From positions 1 through 52,582 of the forward strand of contig OMWB01000019.1 of NCBI GenBank assembly GCA_900314645.1: a stretch of 52,582 nt of DNA, written 5' to 3'. A program made the translations under genes and the position numbers. Source of the DNA: an uncultured Actinomycetes bacterium (GTDB lineage Bacteria > Actinomycetota > Coriobacteriia > Coriobacteriales > Atopobiaceae). A model generated the notes under the pieces. That model was given only the letters and a program-made list of their open reading frames with translations, made no database searches and was not told the DNA's origin. Below are positions 15,860 through 26,079 of the stretch, one piece after another (positions within the stretch are counted from its first letter, which is position 1; the number at the start of each line of letters is the position of its first letter).

Positions 15860-17281
15860 ATGAACGAGATTCGCTGTCCGCACTGTGGCAAGGTGTTCCA
15901 GGTTGATGAGTCGGGCTACGCGCAGCTGCTCAAGCAGGTGCGCGACGCCGAGTTTGAGCGCGATATGGCAGAGCGTGAGCGGCTGCTTGATGCCGCGCAT
16001 AAGAGCGCTGTTCAGGCGGCTGAGACGCGAGTCCGCGCAGAAGGGGAGCGCGCGCTGGCAGAGCGCGACGGCAAGATCGCGCAGCTCCAGGCGCAGCTTG
16101 AGCGCAAGGATGATGCCGTGAGCCTGGCCCGTGCCACGGCGGAGCGCGAGGCAGCTGAGCGTGCGGCAAAGCAGGCGCAAGAGCTTCAGGGGCGTCTGGC
16201 CGAGCGTGACGCAAAGATCGCAGCGCTGGAGCAGCAGCTTGCTTCCCAGAATGCCACTGCCAAGGCTGAACAAGCCCTTGCGGTAACTACGGCAACGGCT
16301 GAGGTGGAGCGTCATGTGGTCGAGCTCGAGGGCCAGGTACGTCAGGCCCAGTCAGAACGCGCGCAGGCCGAGGCAACCATGAACGCGCGCCTCGCCGAGC
16401 AGGCCGCCTTCAAAGACCAGCAGCTCCGTGAGAAGCAGGACGAGATCGATCGTCTGCGCGATCAGCGTGTGCGCCTGACCACCAAGCTGATCGGCGAGTC
16501 GCTTGAGCAGCATTGCGAGATGGAGTTCAACCGTTGGCGCGCCACGGCGTTTCAAAACGTCGAGTTCCACAAGGACAACGAGGTCATTGGCGGGTCGAAG
16601 GGTGACTACGTCTACCGAGAGGTTGACGAGAACGGTGTGGAGGTCCTCTCCATCATGTTCGAGATGAAGACTGAGGAAGAGACCACCACGCACCACCACA
16701 AGAACGAGGACTTCTTCAAGAAGCTCGACCAAGACCGTCGCAACAAGCACTGCGAGTACGCGGTACTCGTGTCCATGCTTGAGCCGGACAGCGAATACTA
16801 CAATGCCGGCATCGTCGACGTGAGCTATGCGTACGAGAAGATGTATGTCATCCGCCCGCAGCTCTTTGTGCCCATGATTACCATTCTGCGCAACGCCGCA
16901 CAGAGGAGCGTGGAGGCCCGTCGCGAGCTGGCCCGCGTGCAGCAGCAAAACATCGACGTCACCAACTTCGAGGCCAAGATGGAGGAGTTCAAGCGCGGGT
17001 TCAGCGGCAACTATGAGCGGGCGAGCAAGAAGTTCAACGCCGCGATTCAACAGATTGACAAAGCCATCGCCGACCTTCAGAAGGTCCGGGAGAACCTGAC
17101 GTCGTCCGAGAACCAGCTGCGCCTGGCAAACGAGAAGGCCGAGGGCCTGACCATTCGCAAGCTCACCTGGGGCAACCCCACGATGCGGGAGAAGTTTGCC
17201 GAGGCCCGTGCGCTGCAAGAGGATGAAGAAGCCGAGGACGGGGACGAGGAAGAGGTCGTAGAGCCCGAGGTTGAGGATTAG
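15860..17281 (+). CDS. DUF2130 coiled-coil protein
   Basis: The 473-residue protein starts with a CPHCGKVF knuckle, followed by a long Arg/Glu/Ala-rich coiled coil (about 20-210; repeated AERE/LEQQL-type heptads). The conserved DUF2130 region follows (about 210-400; GESLEQHCEMEFNRWR, NVEFHKDNEVIGGSKGDYVYRE, HKNEDFFKKLDQDRR). A further helical region and a very acidic C-terminus close it. DUF2130 proteins are widespread and uncharacterised, and have been suggested to resemble nucleases; I cannot confirm catalytic residues. It is transcribed alone, divergent from the ligase gene. Confidence 0.85.
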   Translation: MNEIRCPHCGKVFQVDESGYAQLLKQVRDAEFERDMAERERLLDAAHKSAVQAAETRVRAEGERALAERDGKIAQLQAQLERKDDAVSLARATAEREAAERAAKQAQELQGRLAERDAKIAALEQQLASQNATAKAEQALAVTTATAEVERHVVELEGQVRQAQSERAQAEATMNARLAEQAAFKDQQLREKQDEIDRLRDQRVRLTTKLIGESLEQHCEMEFNRWRATAFQNVEFHKDNEVIGGSKGDYVYREVDENGVEVLSIMFEMKTEEETTTHHHKNEDFFKKLDQDRRNKHCEYAVLVSMLEPDSEYYNAGIVDVSYAYEKMYVIRPQLFVPMITILRNAAQRSVEARRELARVQQQNIDVTNFEAKMEEFKRGFSGNYERASKKFNAAIQQIDKAIADLQKVRENLTSSENQLRLANEKAEGLTIRKLTWGNPTMREKFAEARALQEDEEAEDGDEEEVVEPEVED

Positions 17282-17316
17282 AGCGCAGAGCTCCATCCTT
17301 ATTCGATGTGTTTTGT

Positions 17317-17345
17317 TTGACAGATACCCCTATGGGGTATATGCT
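17317..17345 (+). promoter_or_regulatory. Copper-responsive promoter with CsoR operator
   Basis: TTGACA (17317-17322) and TATGCT (17340-17345) make a -35/-10 pair with 17-base spacing. The spacer is filled by a dyad ATACCCC-TAT-GGGGTAT (17324-17340), the C/G-tract layout of CsoR-family operators. The repressor gene begins 27 bases downstream, so autorepression relieved by copper is inferred. Confidence 0.8.
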
Positions 17346-17372
17346 CCTTCGTGACAAACGAAGGGGGAAGCC

Positions 17373-17687
17373 ATGGCTGAAGAGACTCACAACTGCTGCG
17401 CCGAGGCGCACCAGAAGCACACGCCACGCTCGGAAGAGCTGAAGCGCGACGTGTCAAAGCGCATCAACCGAGCTGTTGGCCAGCTCAACGGCATCAAGAC
17501 GATGGTTGAGGAGGACCGCTACTGCGGCGACGTCTTGACCCAGCTCGCAGCCGTGGAAAAGGCTGTGGCGTCCATCTCGCGCATCGTCATGCGCGACCAT
17601 CTCCAGACCTGCGTCACCGAGCGCATTCAAGCTGGTGACCAGCAGGTTATTGACGAGGTTATGGATCTCCTCAAGAAGTTTAGCTAA
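17373..17687 (+). CDS. csoR: CsoR-family copper-sensing repressor
   Basis: The 104-residue, all-helical repressor carries the Cu(I)-binding Cys-His-Cys set: Cys in RYCGDVL (about 51), and His and Cys in MRDHLQTCV (about 77 and 81). Family hallmarks also include INRAVGQLNGIKTMVEEDR. Apo-protein should bind the dyad in its own promoter and release on Cu(I). The N-terminus has extra His/Cys (HNCCAEAH) that may add metal affinity. copA begins nine bases after its stop. Confidence 0.95.
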   Translation: MAEETHNCCAEAHQKHTPRSEELKRDVSKRINRAVGQLNGIKTMVEEDRYCGDVLTQLAAVEKAVASISRIVMRDHLQTCVTERIQAGDQQVIDEVMDLLKKFS

Positions 17688-17696
17688 GGGGTTGGC

Positions 17697-20375
17697 ATGG
17701 CTACCATTAAAGAAACGTTCGACATCACGGGAATGACGTGCGCGGCGTGCTCGGCGCGCGTGGGCAAGGCGGCCGGGGAGTGCGCCGGCGTGACCGAGGC
17801 CAACGTCAACCTGCTCAAGAACAGCATGGAGCTCACCTACGACGGCTCTCCCAAGACGGTGGATGCCGTGGTGGCCGCCATCGAGAAGGCGGGCTACGGC
17901 GCCATACCGCGGACGCAGCGTTCTGTTGCTGGATCCGCTTCCGCTTCTGCGAAGTCCGCCGCGCCGGTCACGGACGTGGCTACGCAGGCCATCGAGGAGA
18001 AGCGTCGCCAGCTCATCGTCAGCGCCATCTTCTCGGTGCCGCTTTTCTACATCGCGATGGGCCCCATGTTTGGCTGGCCCGAGATTCCGGGCATCGCGGG
18101 CATGGAAGGCATGATGGGATCGGCCCTCACGCAGCTCTTGCTGTGCATCCCCATCCTGTTTGTGAACCGCCACTACTTTGTGGGCGGCTTTAGGTCCCTG
18201 TGGCACCGCGCACCCAACATGGACTCGCTCATTGCCATCGGCTCGGCGGCAAGCTTTGTGTTCTCGATTATCAACATGTACGCGATGGCCGCTGCGTTTG
18301 GCCACATGGACATGGAGGCCGCGCACGAGGCCATGCATGGCCTGTACTTTGACTCCGCGGGCATGATCTTGACGCTCATCACGCTGGGCAAGTTCTTCGA
18401 GGCACGCGCAAAGGGCCGCACTACTGATGCCATCACCAAGCTGATGGACCTTGCGCCGAAGACGGCCACCGTGGTGCGCGAAGGGGTTGAGGTCACCGTT
18501 CCCACCGAGGACGTGCAGGTGGGGGAGCGCGTCATTGTGCGTGCGGGCGAGTCTGTGCCGGTGGACGGCGTAGTGGTCGAGGGCTCGGCGCTGGTGGACG
18601 AGAGCGCCATCACGGGCGAGCCGGTGCCTGTGGAGAAGGCTGTGGGAAGCACGGTGACTGGCGCCACCGTAAGCACCCGTGGCTGGTTTGCGATGGAGGC
18701 TCGCGCGGTTGGTGACGACACGGCGCTTGCGCAGATTATTCGCCTGGTGGACGAGGCCACCAGCTCGAAGGCGCCCATCGAGCGCCAGGCAGACCGTATC
18801 GCGGGCATCTTTGTGCCCGTGGTGTTGGCCATTGCTGCCGTGACGCTGGTGGGCTGGCTCGTGCTGACTCATGACGTGGCGGCGGCATTGACGCATGCCA
18901 TCTCGGTCCTCGTCATCAGCTGTCCGTGTGCGCTGGGCTTGGCCACGCCCACGGCCATCATGGTGGGCACCGGACGCGGTGCGGCAAACGGCATCCTCAT
19001 CAAGGACGCCGAGTCGCTCGAGACGGCATGCTCGCTCACTACGGTAGTGCTGGACAAGACCGGCACCGTGACTGAGGGTGCCCCGCGTGTGACCGACGTG
19101 GTACTGTCTGACGGTGTCACCGAGATTGACCTGCTGTTTGCCGCTGCGGCGCTGGAGCGCAAGAGCGAGCATCCGTTGGCTTCGGCCATCTGTGCCTACG
19201 TGGATGAGATCGCGCCGCGCATTGACCAGGGCGTCGAGATTGAGGACTTTGAGCAGATTCCGGGCGGCGGCTTGGTGGCTGCCGTTGCCGGGCGGGTCAC
19301 GCTGGTGGGCAACGCGCGCCTGATGGAGGAGGGCGAGGTGGACGTGTCAGCTCTTGAGCCGCGCGCCGACGAGCTTGCCGCAGAGGCCAAGACCCCGCTC
19401 TACGTGGCCTCTGACGGTCGTGCGCTTGGCCTGATTGCCGTGGCTGACCCCATCAAGCCCACGAGCGCAGCAGCTATCGAGCGTCTGCATGCGATGGGTG
19501 TGCGCACCGTGATGCTGACGGGCGACCAGGAGACTACAGCCGCCGCCGTGGCTCGTCAGGTGGGCGTGGACGAGGTCATCGCTGGTGTCCTGCCCGACCA
19601 GAAGGAGCAGAAGGTCCGCGAGCTGCAGGAGGCGGGCGAGAAGGTGGCCATGGTGGGTGACGGCATCAATGACGCCCCGGCGCTGGCCCGCGCGGATGTG
19701 GGTATTGCCATCGGGGCCGGCACCGACGTTGCCATCAGCTCGGCCGACGTGGTGCTTATGCGTTCCGACCTCTCGGACGTGCCCACGGCCATCGAGCTCA
19801 GCCGTGCGACGATGCGCAACATCCGCCAGAACCTCTTCTGGGCGCTCTTCTACAACGCGATCTGCATCCCCGTTGCCATGGGCGCCCTGAGCCCGTGGGG
19901 AATCACCCTGAACCCCATGATCGGTGCTGCGGCCATGGGCTTTAGCTCGGTGTTTGTTGTTACGAACGCGTTGAGGCTACGCACATGGAAGCCGAGCGTG
20001 GCCGCGGCAGCATCGTCCGCGGACGTCCTCGCAGCAAAGAGCGCTGCTGCGGAATGTCCGCTTGACGATGCTGCCGTGGCCACGCTCCCTGTGGCAGACT
20101 CACCTGAGAATACAGATTCAGATGCAGACGGTAACGTCGTTGAGAGTACGACAGAAACGGAGAGTGACATGCGTAAGGTAGAACTGAACGTTGAGGGCAT
20201 GATGTGCGAGCATTGCGTTGCTCATGTTAAGGAGGCTCTTGAGAAGGCGGGCGGGCATGATGTGACCGTGAGCCTCGACGAGGGCAAGGCGACCATGGAG
20301 GTCGGCCTCATCACCAAGGACGAGAAGCTCGTCAAGGCCGTGGAGGACGCTGGCTACAAGGCTACCGTCGCGTAA
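17697..20375 (+). CDS. copA: Copper-exporting P1B-type ATPase with C-terminal CopZ-like domain
   Basis: The 892-residue Cu(I) exporter has an N-terminal heavy-metal-associated domain (GMTCAAC, C15/C18), eight expected membrane helices, actuator TGEP, transport site C409-P-C411, phosphorylation site DKTGT (D453) and hinge GDGINDAP from 654. After the last helix pair (about 760) comes an Ala/Ser/Asp-rich linker. A second complete heavy-metal domain (825-892) has GMMCEHC (C837/C840). A C-terminal domain of this kind is rare, and it begins with an in-frame Met behind a ribosome-binding-like sequence (see separate entry). It is co-transcribed with csoR and therefore copper-inducible. Confidence 0.96.
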   Translation: MATIKETFDITGMTCAACSARVGKAAGECAGVTEANVNLLKNSMELTYDGSPKTVDAVVAAIEKAGYGAIPRTQRSVAGSASASAKSAAPVTDVATQAIEEKRRQLIVSAIFSVPLFYIAMGPMFGWPEIPGIAGMEGMMGSALTQLLLCIPILFVNRHYFVGGFRSLWHRAPNMDSLIAIGSAASFVFSIINMYAMAAAFGHMDMEAAHEAMHGLYFDSAGMILTLITLGKFFEARAKGRTTDAITKLMDLAPKTATVVREGVEVTVPTEDVQVGERVIVRAGESVPVDGVVVEGSALVDESAITGEPVPVEKAVGSTVTGATVSTRGWFAMEARAVGDDTALAQIIRLVDEATSSKAPIERQADRIAGIFVPVVLAIAAVTLVGWLVLTHDVAAALTHAISVLVISCPCALGLATPTAIMVGTGRGAANGILIKDAESLETACSLTTVVLDKTGTVTEGAPRVTDVVLSDGVTEIDLLFAAAALERKSEHPLASAICAYVDEIAPRIDQGVEIEDFEQIPGGGLVAAVAGRVTLVGNARLMEEGEVDVSALEPRADELAAEAKTPLYVASDGRALGLIAVADPIKPTSAAAIERLHAMGVRTVMLTGDQETTAAAVARQVGVDEVIAGVLPDQKEQKVRELQEAGEKVAMVGDGINDAPALARADVGIAIGAGTDVAISSADVVLMRSDLSDVPTAIELSRATMRNIRQNLFWALFYNAICIPVAMGALSPWGITLNPMIGAAAMGFSSVFVVTNALRLRTWKPSVAAAASSADVLAAKSAAAECPLDDAAVATLPVADSPENTDSDADGNVVESTTETESDMRKVELNVEGMMCEHCVAHVKEALEKAGGHDVTVSLDEGKATMEVGLITKDEKLVKAVEDAGYKATVA
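20169..20375 (+). CDS. Possible internally initiated CopZ-like copper chaperone
   Basis: Codon 825 of copA is ATG, four bases after GGAGAG, and from there the frame encodes a self-contained 68-residue heavy-metal-associated domain ([10 protein letters not shown], then C-E-H-C). Free chaperones of this size (CopZ) deliver Cu(I) to CopA and to CsoR. Escherichia coli copA makes a chaperone from the same message by frameshifting, so a second product by internal initiation here would be an analogous solution. Supported by sequence only. Confidence 0.45.
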   Translation: MRKVELNVEGMMCEHCVAHVKEALEKAGGHDVTVSLDEGKATMEVGLITKDEKLVKAVEDAGYKATVA

Positions 20376-20388
20376 GCACGCTTCGCCC

Positions 20389-20499
20389 AGCCCAAATAAC
20401 ATACATTGGATTCTCGTCTCAAATCAAGACAAGCTGTCTACCTGCGCGTTTATATATAAACAGGTACGCTGACAGAATCCAATGTATGTTATTTGGGCT
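20389..20499. repeat. 111-bp palindromic element, left copy
   Basis: A 26-bp perfect inverted repeat (20389-20414 and 20474-20499; outer bases AGCCCAAATAACATACATTG) encloses two further dyads: TACCTG/CAGGTA (20439-20444, 20461-20466) and the 14-bp perfect palindrome GTTTATATATAAAC (20448-20461). It sits between copA and the orphan gene. A diverged copy follows that gene at 21783-21886. It may be a promoter-operator, a bidirectional terminator, or the end of a mobile unit. Confidence 0.85.
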
Positions 20500-20559
20500 A
20501 CCAGTCTCTCCAGGCGCAAGTTGGGTATGTACTGAACACTTGCGAGAGGGGAGAGGGCC

Positions 20560-21771
20560 ATGCAGCTTGCGCTTTGTGGGGTTACGGCACTCAGGGTGCT
20601 GAGGGCAGTCCGACAAGGACGCGTGAGCAAGCAGGGAATACCTTGTGAGCGCACGACCCTCCTCTTCCCAGATCCCGGTCCAGGACGAAAGCGGTTTACG
20701 CCCAAGCTCCTCGAAGACCTACACGTCGGCCAATGGCCCATCCCCTTTGATCGTCCGCTTGACGTGGCGGTCCCCGACCAGCGCCAGCGCATCCAAATGA
20801 CGGGTGTTTCCTGCAAGGTATGGAGTCAACCGGCGCTTCAAGAGGCGTTTATCTCATTGGGTGAGGGGATTCAGGTCTCCAGTCCTGAGCTGCTCTTCAT
20901 TGAGATGGCTCAGGTGATGCCGCTCATCAATCTCGTGCTTTTGGGGTGCGAGCTCTGCGGCAGCTTCGGCCGCGACCCGTTGGATCCTCACGACGGGGAC
21001 GTGGCCTATTGGGTTGAACCGGTGACATCCGTCGAGAAACTACGCAGCTTTGTCAGGTCATGTAGGAGCGTGCGTGGACTGTCTCGTGCCGAAGAAGCCC
21101 TGTGCTATGTGATGGATAACGCCTGGTCGCCTATGGAGGCACTCGTTGCCGTGATGGCCGCGCTGCCAGTCAGCCATGGTGGCTATGGGCTCTCTCCGGT
21201 TGTTCTGAATAAGCGCGTATCTATGTCTGGCTTCGCCTCACGCGAGTCTCGGGTTCCGGACATGCTGTTTGCGGACGGAACGACGGGCCTCAACTACGAC
21301 GGAGAGGACCATCTCGACCTTGGGAAGGTTGTTGTCGCGGCACAGAGGATTGGCTCCAACGCAGAAGAGGGCTCGTCTGAGCAACAATTGAGCTCCGCTT
21401 TAGGAGAGGTCCGCAGCAAATACGTTGACGATCGTCGTCGCGACCGCGAGCTTATGGCTTCGGGACATCTCGTTTTCTCGGTTACCAAGGAAGACTTGGC
21501 AGAGAAGGGCGGTTTGGATCGGGTCATAAGCTTAGTTCTGGACGCCATGGAGCGTGACGGCAGCGTGGATGTGCGCATGCAACGTGCGTCTATGCGCATA
21601 AAAGAGCTGGTGAGGGAGCGACAGGACGTGCTGTGGTCGGCGATGCCTGGCGCGCTTGGCGTTCAGGCTCGCCAGCGTATAGCGCGAAGAAAAGTGCGGC
21701 GGGAGCGTGCCGTAGAAGCGATCAATGCTTCGCTGAGGGATAAGGGCGCATGGACTACGGTTGTGTTCTGA
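20560..21771 (+). CDS. Orphan protein: AbiEi-antitoxin-like region plus DUF559/Vsr-like nuclease fold
   Basis: The 403-residue product is not a close match to any named gene. Its middle (IQVSSPELLFIEMA, 104-117) and end resemble actinobacterial proteins that join an AbiEi-type antitoxin region to a DUF559 PD-(D/E)XK domain. The resemblance includes VPDMLF (232-237), YDGEDH (246-251), DDRRRDRELMASGHLVFSVT (290-309) and a following EDL. The usual E-x-D of DUF559 reads N-Y-D here, so catalysis is uncertain. A conserved-looking SPMEALVAVMAALP-GGYGL block lies at 190-211. Ribosome site GAGGGGAGAGG precedes the ATG. The gene has lower GC than its neighbours, stands alone, and is bracketed by two related palindromic elements. 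A role in DNA-directed defence or mobility is inference. Confidence 0.7.
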   Translation: MQLALCGVTALRVLRAVRQGRVSKQGIPCERTTLLFPDPGPGRKRFTPKLLEDLHVGQWPIPFDRPLDVAVPDQRQRIQMTGVSCKVWSQPALQEAFISLGEGIQVSSPELLFIEMAQVMPLINLVLLGCELCGSFGRDPLDPHDGDVAYWVEPVTSVEKLRSFVRSCRSVRGLSRAEEALCYVMDNAWSPMEALVAVMAALPVSHGGYGLSPVVLNKRVSMSGFASRESRVPDMLFADGTTGLNYDGEDHLDLGKVVVAAQRIGSNAEEGSSEQQLSSALGEVRSKYVDDRRRDRELMASGHLVFSVTKEDLAEKGGLDRVISLVLDAMERDGSVDVRMQRASMRIKELVRERQDVLWSAMPGALGVQARQRIARRKVRRERAVEAINASLRDKGAWTTVVF

Positions 21772-21782
21772 AGAACTAGCTC

Positions 21783-21886
21783 GAAATAACATACATTGGA
21801 TCTTGCTAACCTCACGCTTGGTTTATAAACGTGCTGGTAGATTGATTAATACAAGTTTTGATGAAAATCGAGTGTATGTTAATCGG
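21783..21886. repeat. 104-bp palindromic element, right copy
   Basis: AAATAACATACATTGGAT at 21784-21801 is identical to the left element's outer arm. GTGTATGTTAATCGG (21872-21886) is its imperfect inverse, and a perfect GTTTATAAAC palindrome lies at 21821-21830. The element begins about 12 bases after the orphan stop codon and ends 88 bases before ligA. Confidence 0.8.
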
Positions 21887-21962
21887 CCGGCAGGGCACCA
21901 TTTCATGAGAGTTCGCCTCACATCAAGCGCAATGCGGTAAAGTTTCCATGCAAGCAACGTGA

Positions 21963-24173
<2,211 letters not shown>

Positions 24174-24174
24174 G

Positions 24175-24287
24175 GCGATTGTTGACATAGACCCGCCCCC
24201 TCGGTCAACATCCGCTTGAAAGGTTGCCCGCTCGTGACCCTCAAAGCGGATGTTGACCGAAGGGGGCGGGTCTATGTCAACAATCGC
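24175..24287. repeat. Long inverted repeat abutting the ligA stop (family B)
   Basis: Arms 24175-24217 and 24245-24287 are complementary over about 42 bp with one bulged base. The element starts GCGATTGTTGACATAGACC two bases after the TAA of ligA. The same TAAGGCGATTGTTGAC junction and the inner GGTCAACATCCGCTTGA recur at 52500-52582, again right after a stop codon. Confidence 0.85.
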
Positions 24288-24403
24288 TTGTGGCCCTTCA
24301 GGTTGTGCTCAGTGACGTCGCGCAATTGTGGGGGCCAACTCACTTTTAAGGTATTTTAAGGTCTGCTTCGTAAAGTATGTCCCAGCAACGGAAGGGACAT
24401 GCC

Positions 24404-25201
24404 ATGATGCAGCTCACATTCAAGCGCTACGAAATCAAGTACCAGCTCACCGAGGAGCAGTGCACGCGCCTCATGCAGGCGATGGCACCGTATATGGTGC
24501 CTGACGAGTGGGGCGCCTCTACGGTATGCAACGTCTACTACGACACCCCGTCAAGCCTGCTCATCCGCCGCTCGCTCGAGAAGCCGGTCTACAAGGAGAA
24601 GGTGCGCATCCGCAGCTACGGCCCGCTCAAGCAGGGCTCTCCCGTCTTCCTCGAGCTCAAGAAGAAGAGCGAGGGCGTAGTGTACAAGCGTCGCGCCACG
24701 ATGGATCCTGCTCGCGCGGCCCAGTTCCTGCGCGGCGAGGGAGACCCGCAGAACCAGATCGAGCGAGAGCTCGACTTCTCGGTCCGCCGCTACGGGGGCC
24801 TCGTGCCCGCCGCGTACATCGCCTACGACCGTGAGGCCTTCTATGCCTCCGACGACCATGAGTTCCGCATGACGTTCGACCGTCGTGTGCGTTACCGCAC
24901 CGAGGACATGGACCTCACCATGGGTAGCGCCGGAACGCAGATTCTTCCCGACGGCAAGGTGCTCCTTGAGGTCAAGTGCGCGGGCGCGATGCCGCTCTGG
25001 CTGGTGCGCTTCTTGTCTGCGGAGCACATCTACAAGACGAGCTTTTCCAAGTACGGTACCGCCTACCAGCAGATTCTTGCTCGCCAGCTCGCGCCTCGCG
25101 GACGCCACCTGAGCACGCTGCCGTCGTATGCACCGGCTCCGGTCCGCGTGCCTGCCCTTCGGCGTCCCAGGTTTGCTGACGCACAGGTCGCCGTCGCGTA
25201 A
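24404..25201 (+). CDS. VTC-domain polyphosphate polymerase-like protein
   Basis: The 265-residue protein matches the VTC domain that polymerises polyphosphate from ATP in a basic tunnel. It shows the expected charged strands: FKRYEIKYQL, KEKVRIRSYG, VFLELKKKS, VYKRRATM, FRMTFDRRVRY, LLEVKCAG and the closing TSFSKYGTAYQ. No membrane segment is present; the next gene supplies a membrane partner. The ATG at 24404 has GGAAGGG eight bases upstream and is preferred to 24377. The C-terminus (about 230-265) is Pro/Ala-rich. Whether it makes polyphosphate is not shown by sequence. Confidence 0.88.
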   Translation: MMQLTFKRYEIKYQLTEEQCTRLMQAMAPYMVPDEWGASTVCNVYYDTPSSLLIRRSLEKPVYKEKVRIRSYGPLKQGSPVFLELKKKSEGVVYKRRATMDPARAAQFLRGEGDPQNQIERELDFSVRRYGGLVPAAYIAYDREAFYASDDHEFRMTFDRRVRYRTEDMDLTMGSAGTQILPDGKVLLEVKCAGAMPLWLVRFLSAEHIYKTSFSKYGTAYQQILARQLAPRGRHLSTLPSYAPAPVRVPALRRPRFADAQVAVA

Positions 25202-25280
25202 GGCTCTGAAAGCCCGCAGCCCCTAGTACGCAACCTATAACCCAACACAGGTAATCCTCGTCCCGAAAGGAACGTCCATC

Positions 25281-25967
25281 ATGTTTGACTCGCTCTTCTC
25301 CACCACCGACACCGTCACCACCGCCATCTCGCTCACCCCGTTTGTCGTCAGCGTTGCCACCGCCCTGGCCCTTGGCCTGGTGGTTGCCCTGTGCTACTGC
25401 TTCAAGAGCCGTTACAACAAGGGCTTTGTGACTACGCTGGCGATGCTTCCGGCCATTGTGTCCGTGGTTATTGCCATGGTTAACGGCAACGTGGGTGCTG
25501 GCGTGGCCGTTGCGGGCGCCTTCAGCCTCGTGCGCTTCCGCAGTGTTGCTGGCTCCGCCCGTGACATCGGCTTCATCTTCCTCTCCATGGCGATTGGCCT
25601 CGTCTGTGGCATGGGCTACGTGGGCTACGCCGCCCTGATCACGGCCATCCTTTGCGGCGGCTTCTTTGTGTACCAGCTGGTGGGCTTTGGATCAGGTAGC
25701 GAAGCCACCGACCGCACGGTGCGCATCACGGTGCCCGAGGACCTCGACTACACCTCGCTCTTCGATGACCTCTTCGCCCGCTATACCACCTACTGCGAGC
25801 TCGTGAGCGTCAAGACGGTCAACATGGGCAGCCTGTACCGCCTGGTGTACAACGTGGGCATGAAGGATGCCACGGCCGAGCGCGCCTTCCTCGATGATCT
25901 GCGCTGCCGCAACGGCAACATGGAGATCTCCATCTCGCGACAGGAGACGATTGCCGAGCAGCTGTAA
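25281..25967 (+). CDS. DUF4956 membrane protein
   Basis: The 228-residue protein has about four membrane segments in residues 15-140 (TPFVVSVATALALGLVVALCYC; LAMLPAIVSVVIAMV; IGFIFLSMAIGLVCGM; ALITAILCGGFFVYQLVGFG). The conserved GAFSLVRFRSVAGSARDI loop lies between them, followed by a soluble alpha/beta domain of about 80 residues. DUF4956 genes usually accompany VTC-domain genes, as here, so a membrane-linked polyphosphate or surface function is inferred. It is probably co-transcribed with the VTC gene 79 bases upstream. Ribosome site GAAAGGAACG. Confidence 0.9.
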   Translation: MFDSLFSTTDTVTTAISLTPFVVSVATALALGLVVALCYCFKSRYNKGFVTTLAMLPAIVSVVIAMVNGNVGAGVAVAGAFSLVRFRSVAGSARDIGFIFLSMAIGLVCGMGYVGYAALITAILCGGFFVYQLVGFGSGSEATDRTVRITVPEDLDYTSLFDDLFARYTTYCELVSVKTVNMGSLYRLVYNVGMKDATAERAFLDDLRCRNGNMEISISRQETIAEQL

Positions 25968-25973
25968 AAGGCG

Positions 25974-26079
25974 AAACACCCACAATTCCGTGCTCCCATA
26001 GCAAAGGACGGGCCCTTTCCTCGGGTTTTGCGAGGAAAGGGCCCGTTTTCTCTTTGGGAACTTCGAAATGTGGGTGTTT
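25974..26079. terminator. Nested bidirectional terminators between convergent genes
   Basis: The inner 16-bp stem ACGGGCCCTTTCCTCG (26008-26023) pairs with 26031-26046 and is followed by TTTCTCTTT on the plus strand. The outer repeat AAACACCCACA (25974-25984) pairs with TGTGGGTGTTT (26069-26079). This closes the DUF4956 gene and the convergent phospholipase-like gene. Confidence 0.85.

Noticed and set aside
17316..17345. ATACCCC/GGGGTAT dyad as a terminator
   Set aside because: It sits between good -35 and -10 hexamers before csoR and has no T-run, so it is better explained as the CsoR operator.
20389..21886. Classical insertion sequence
   Set aside because: The terminal inverted repeats suggest mobility, but the protein has no DDE, HUH or recombinase motif and I see no clear target-site duplication.
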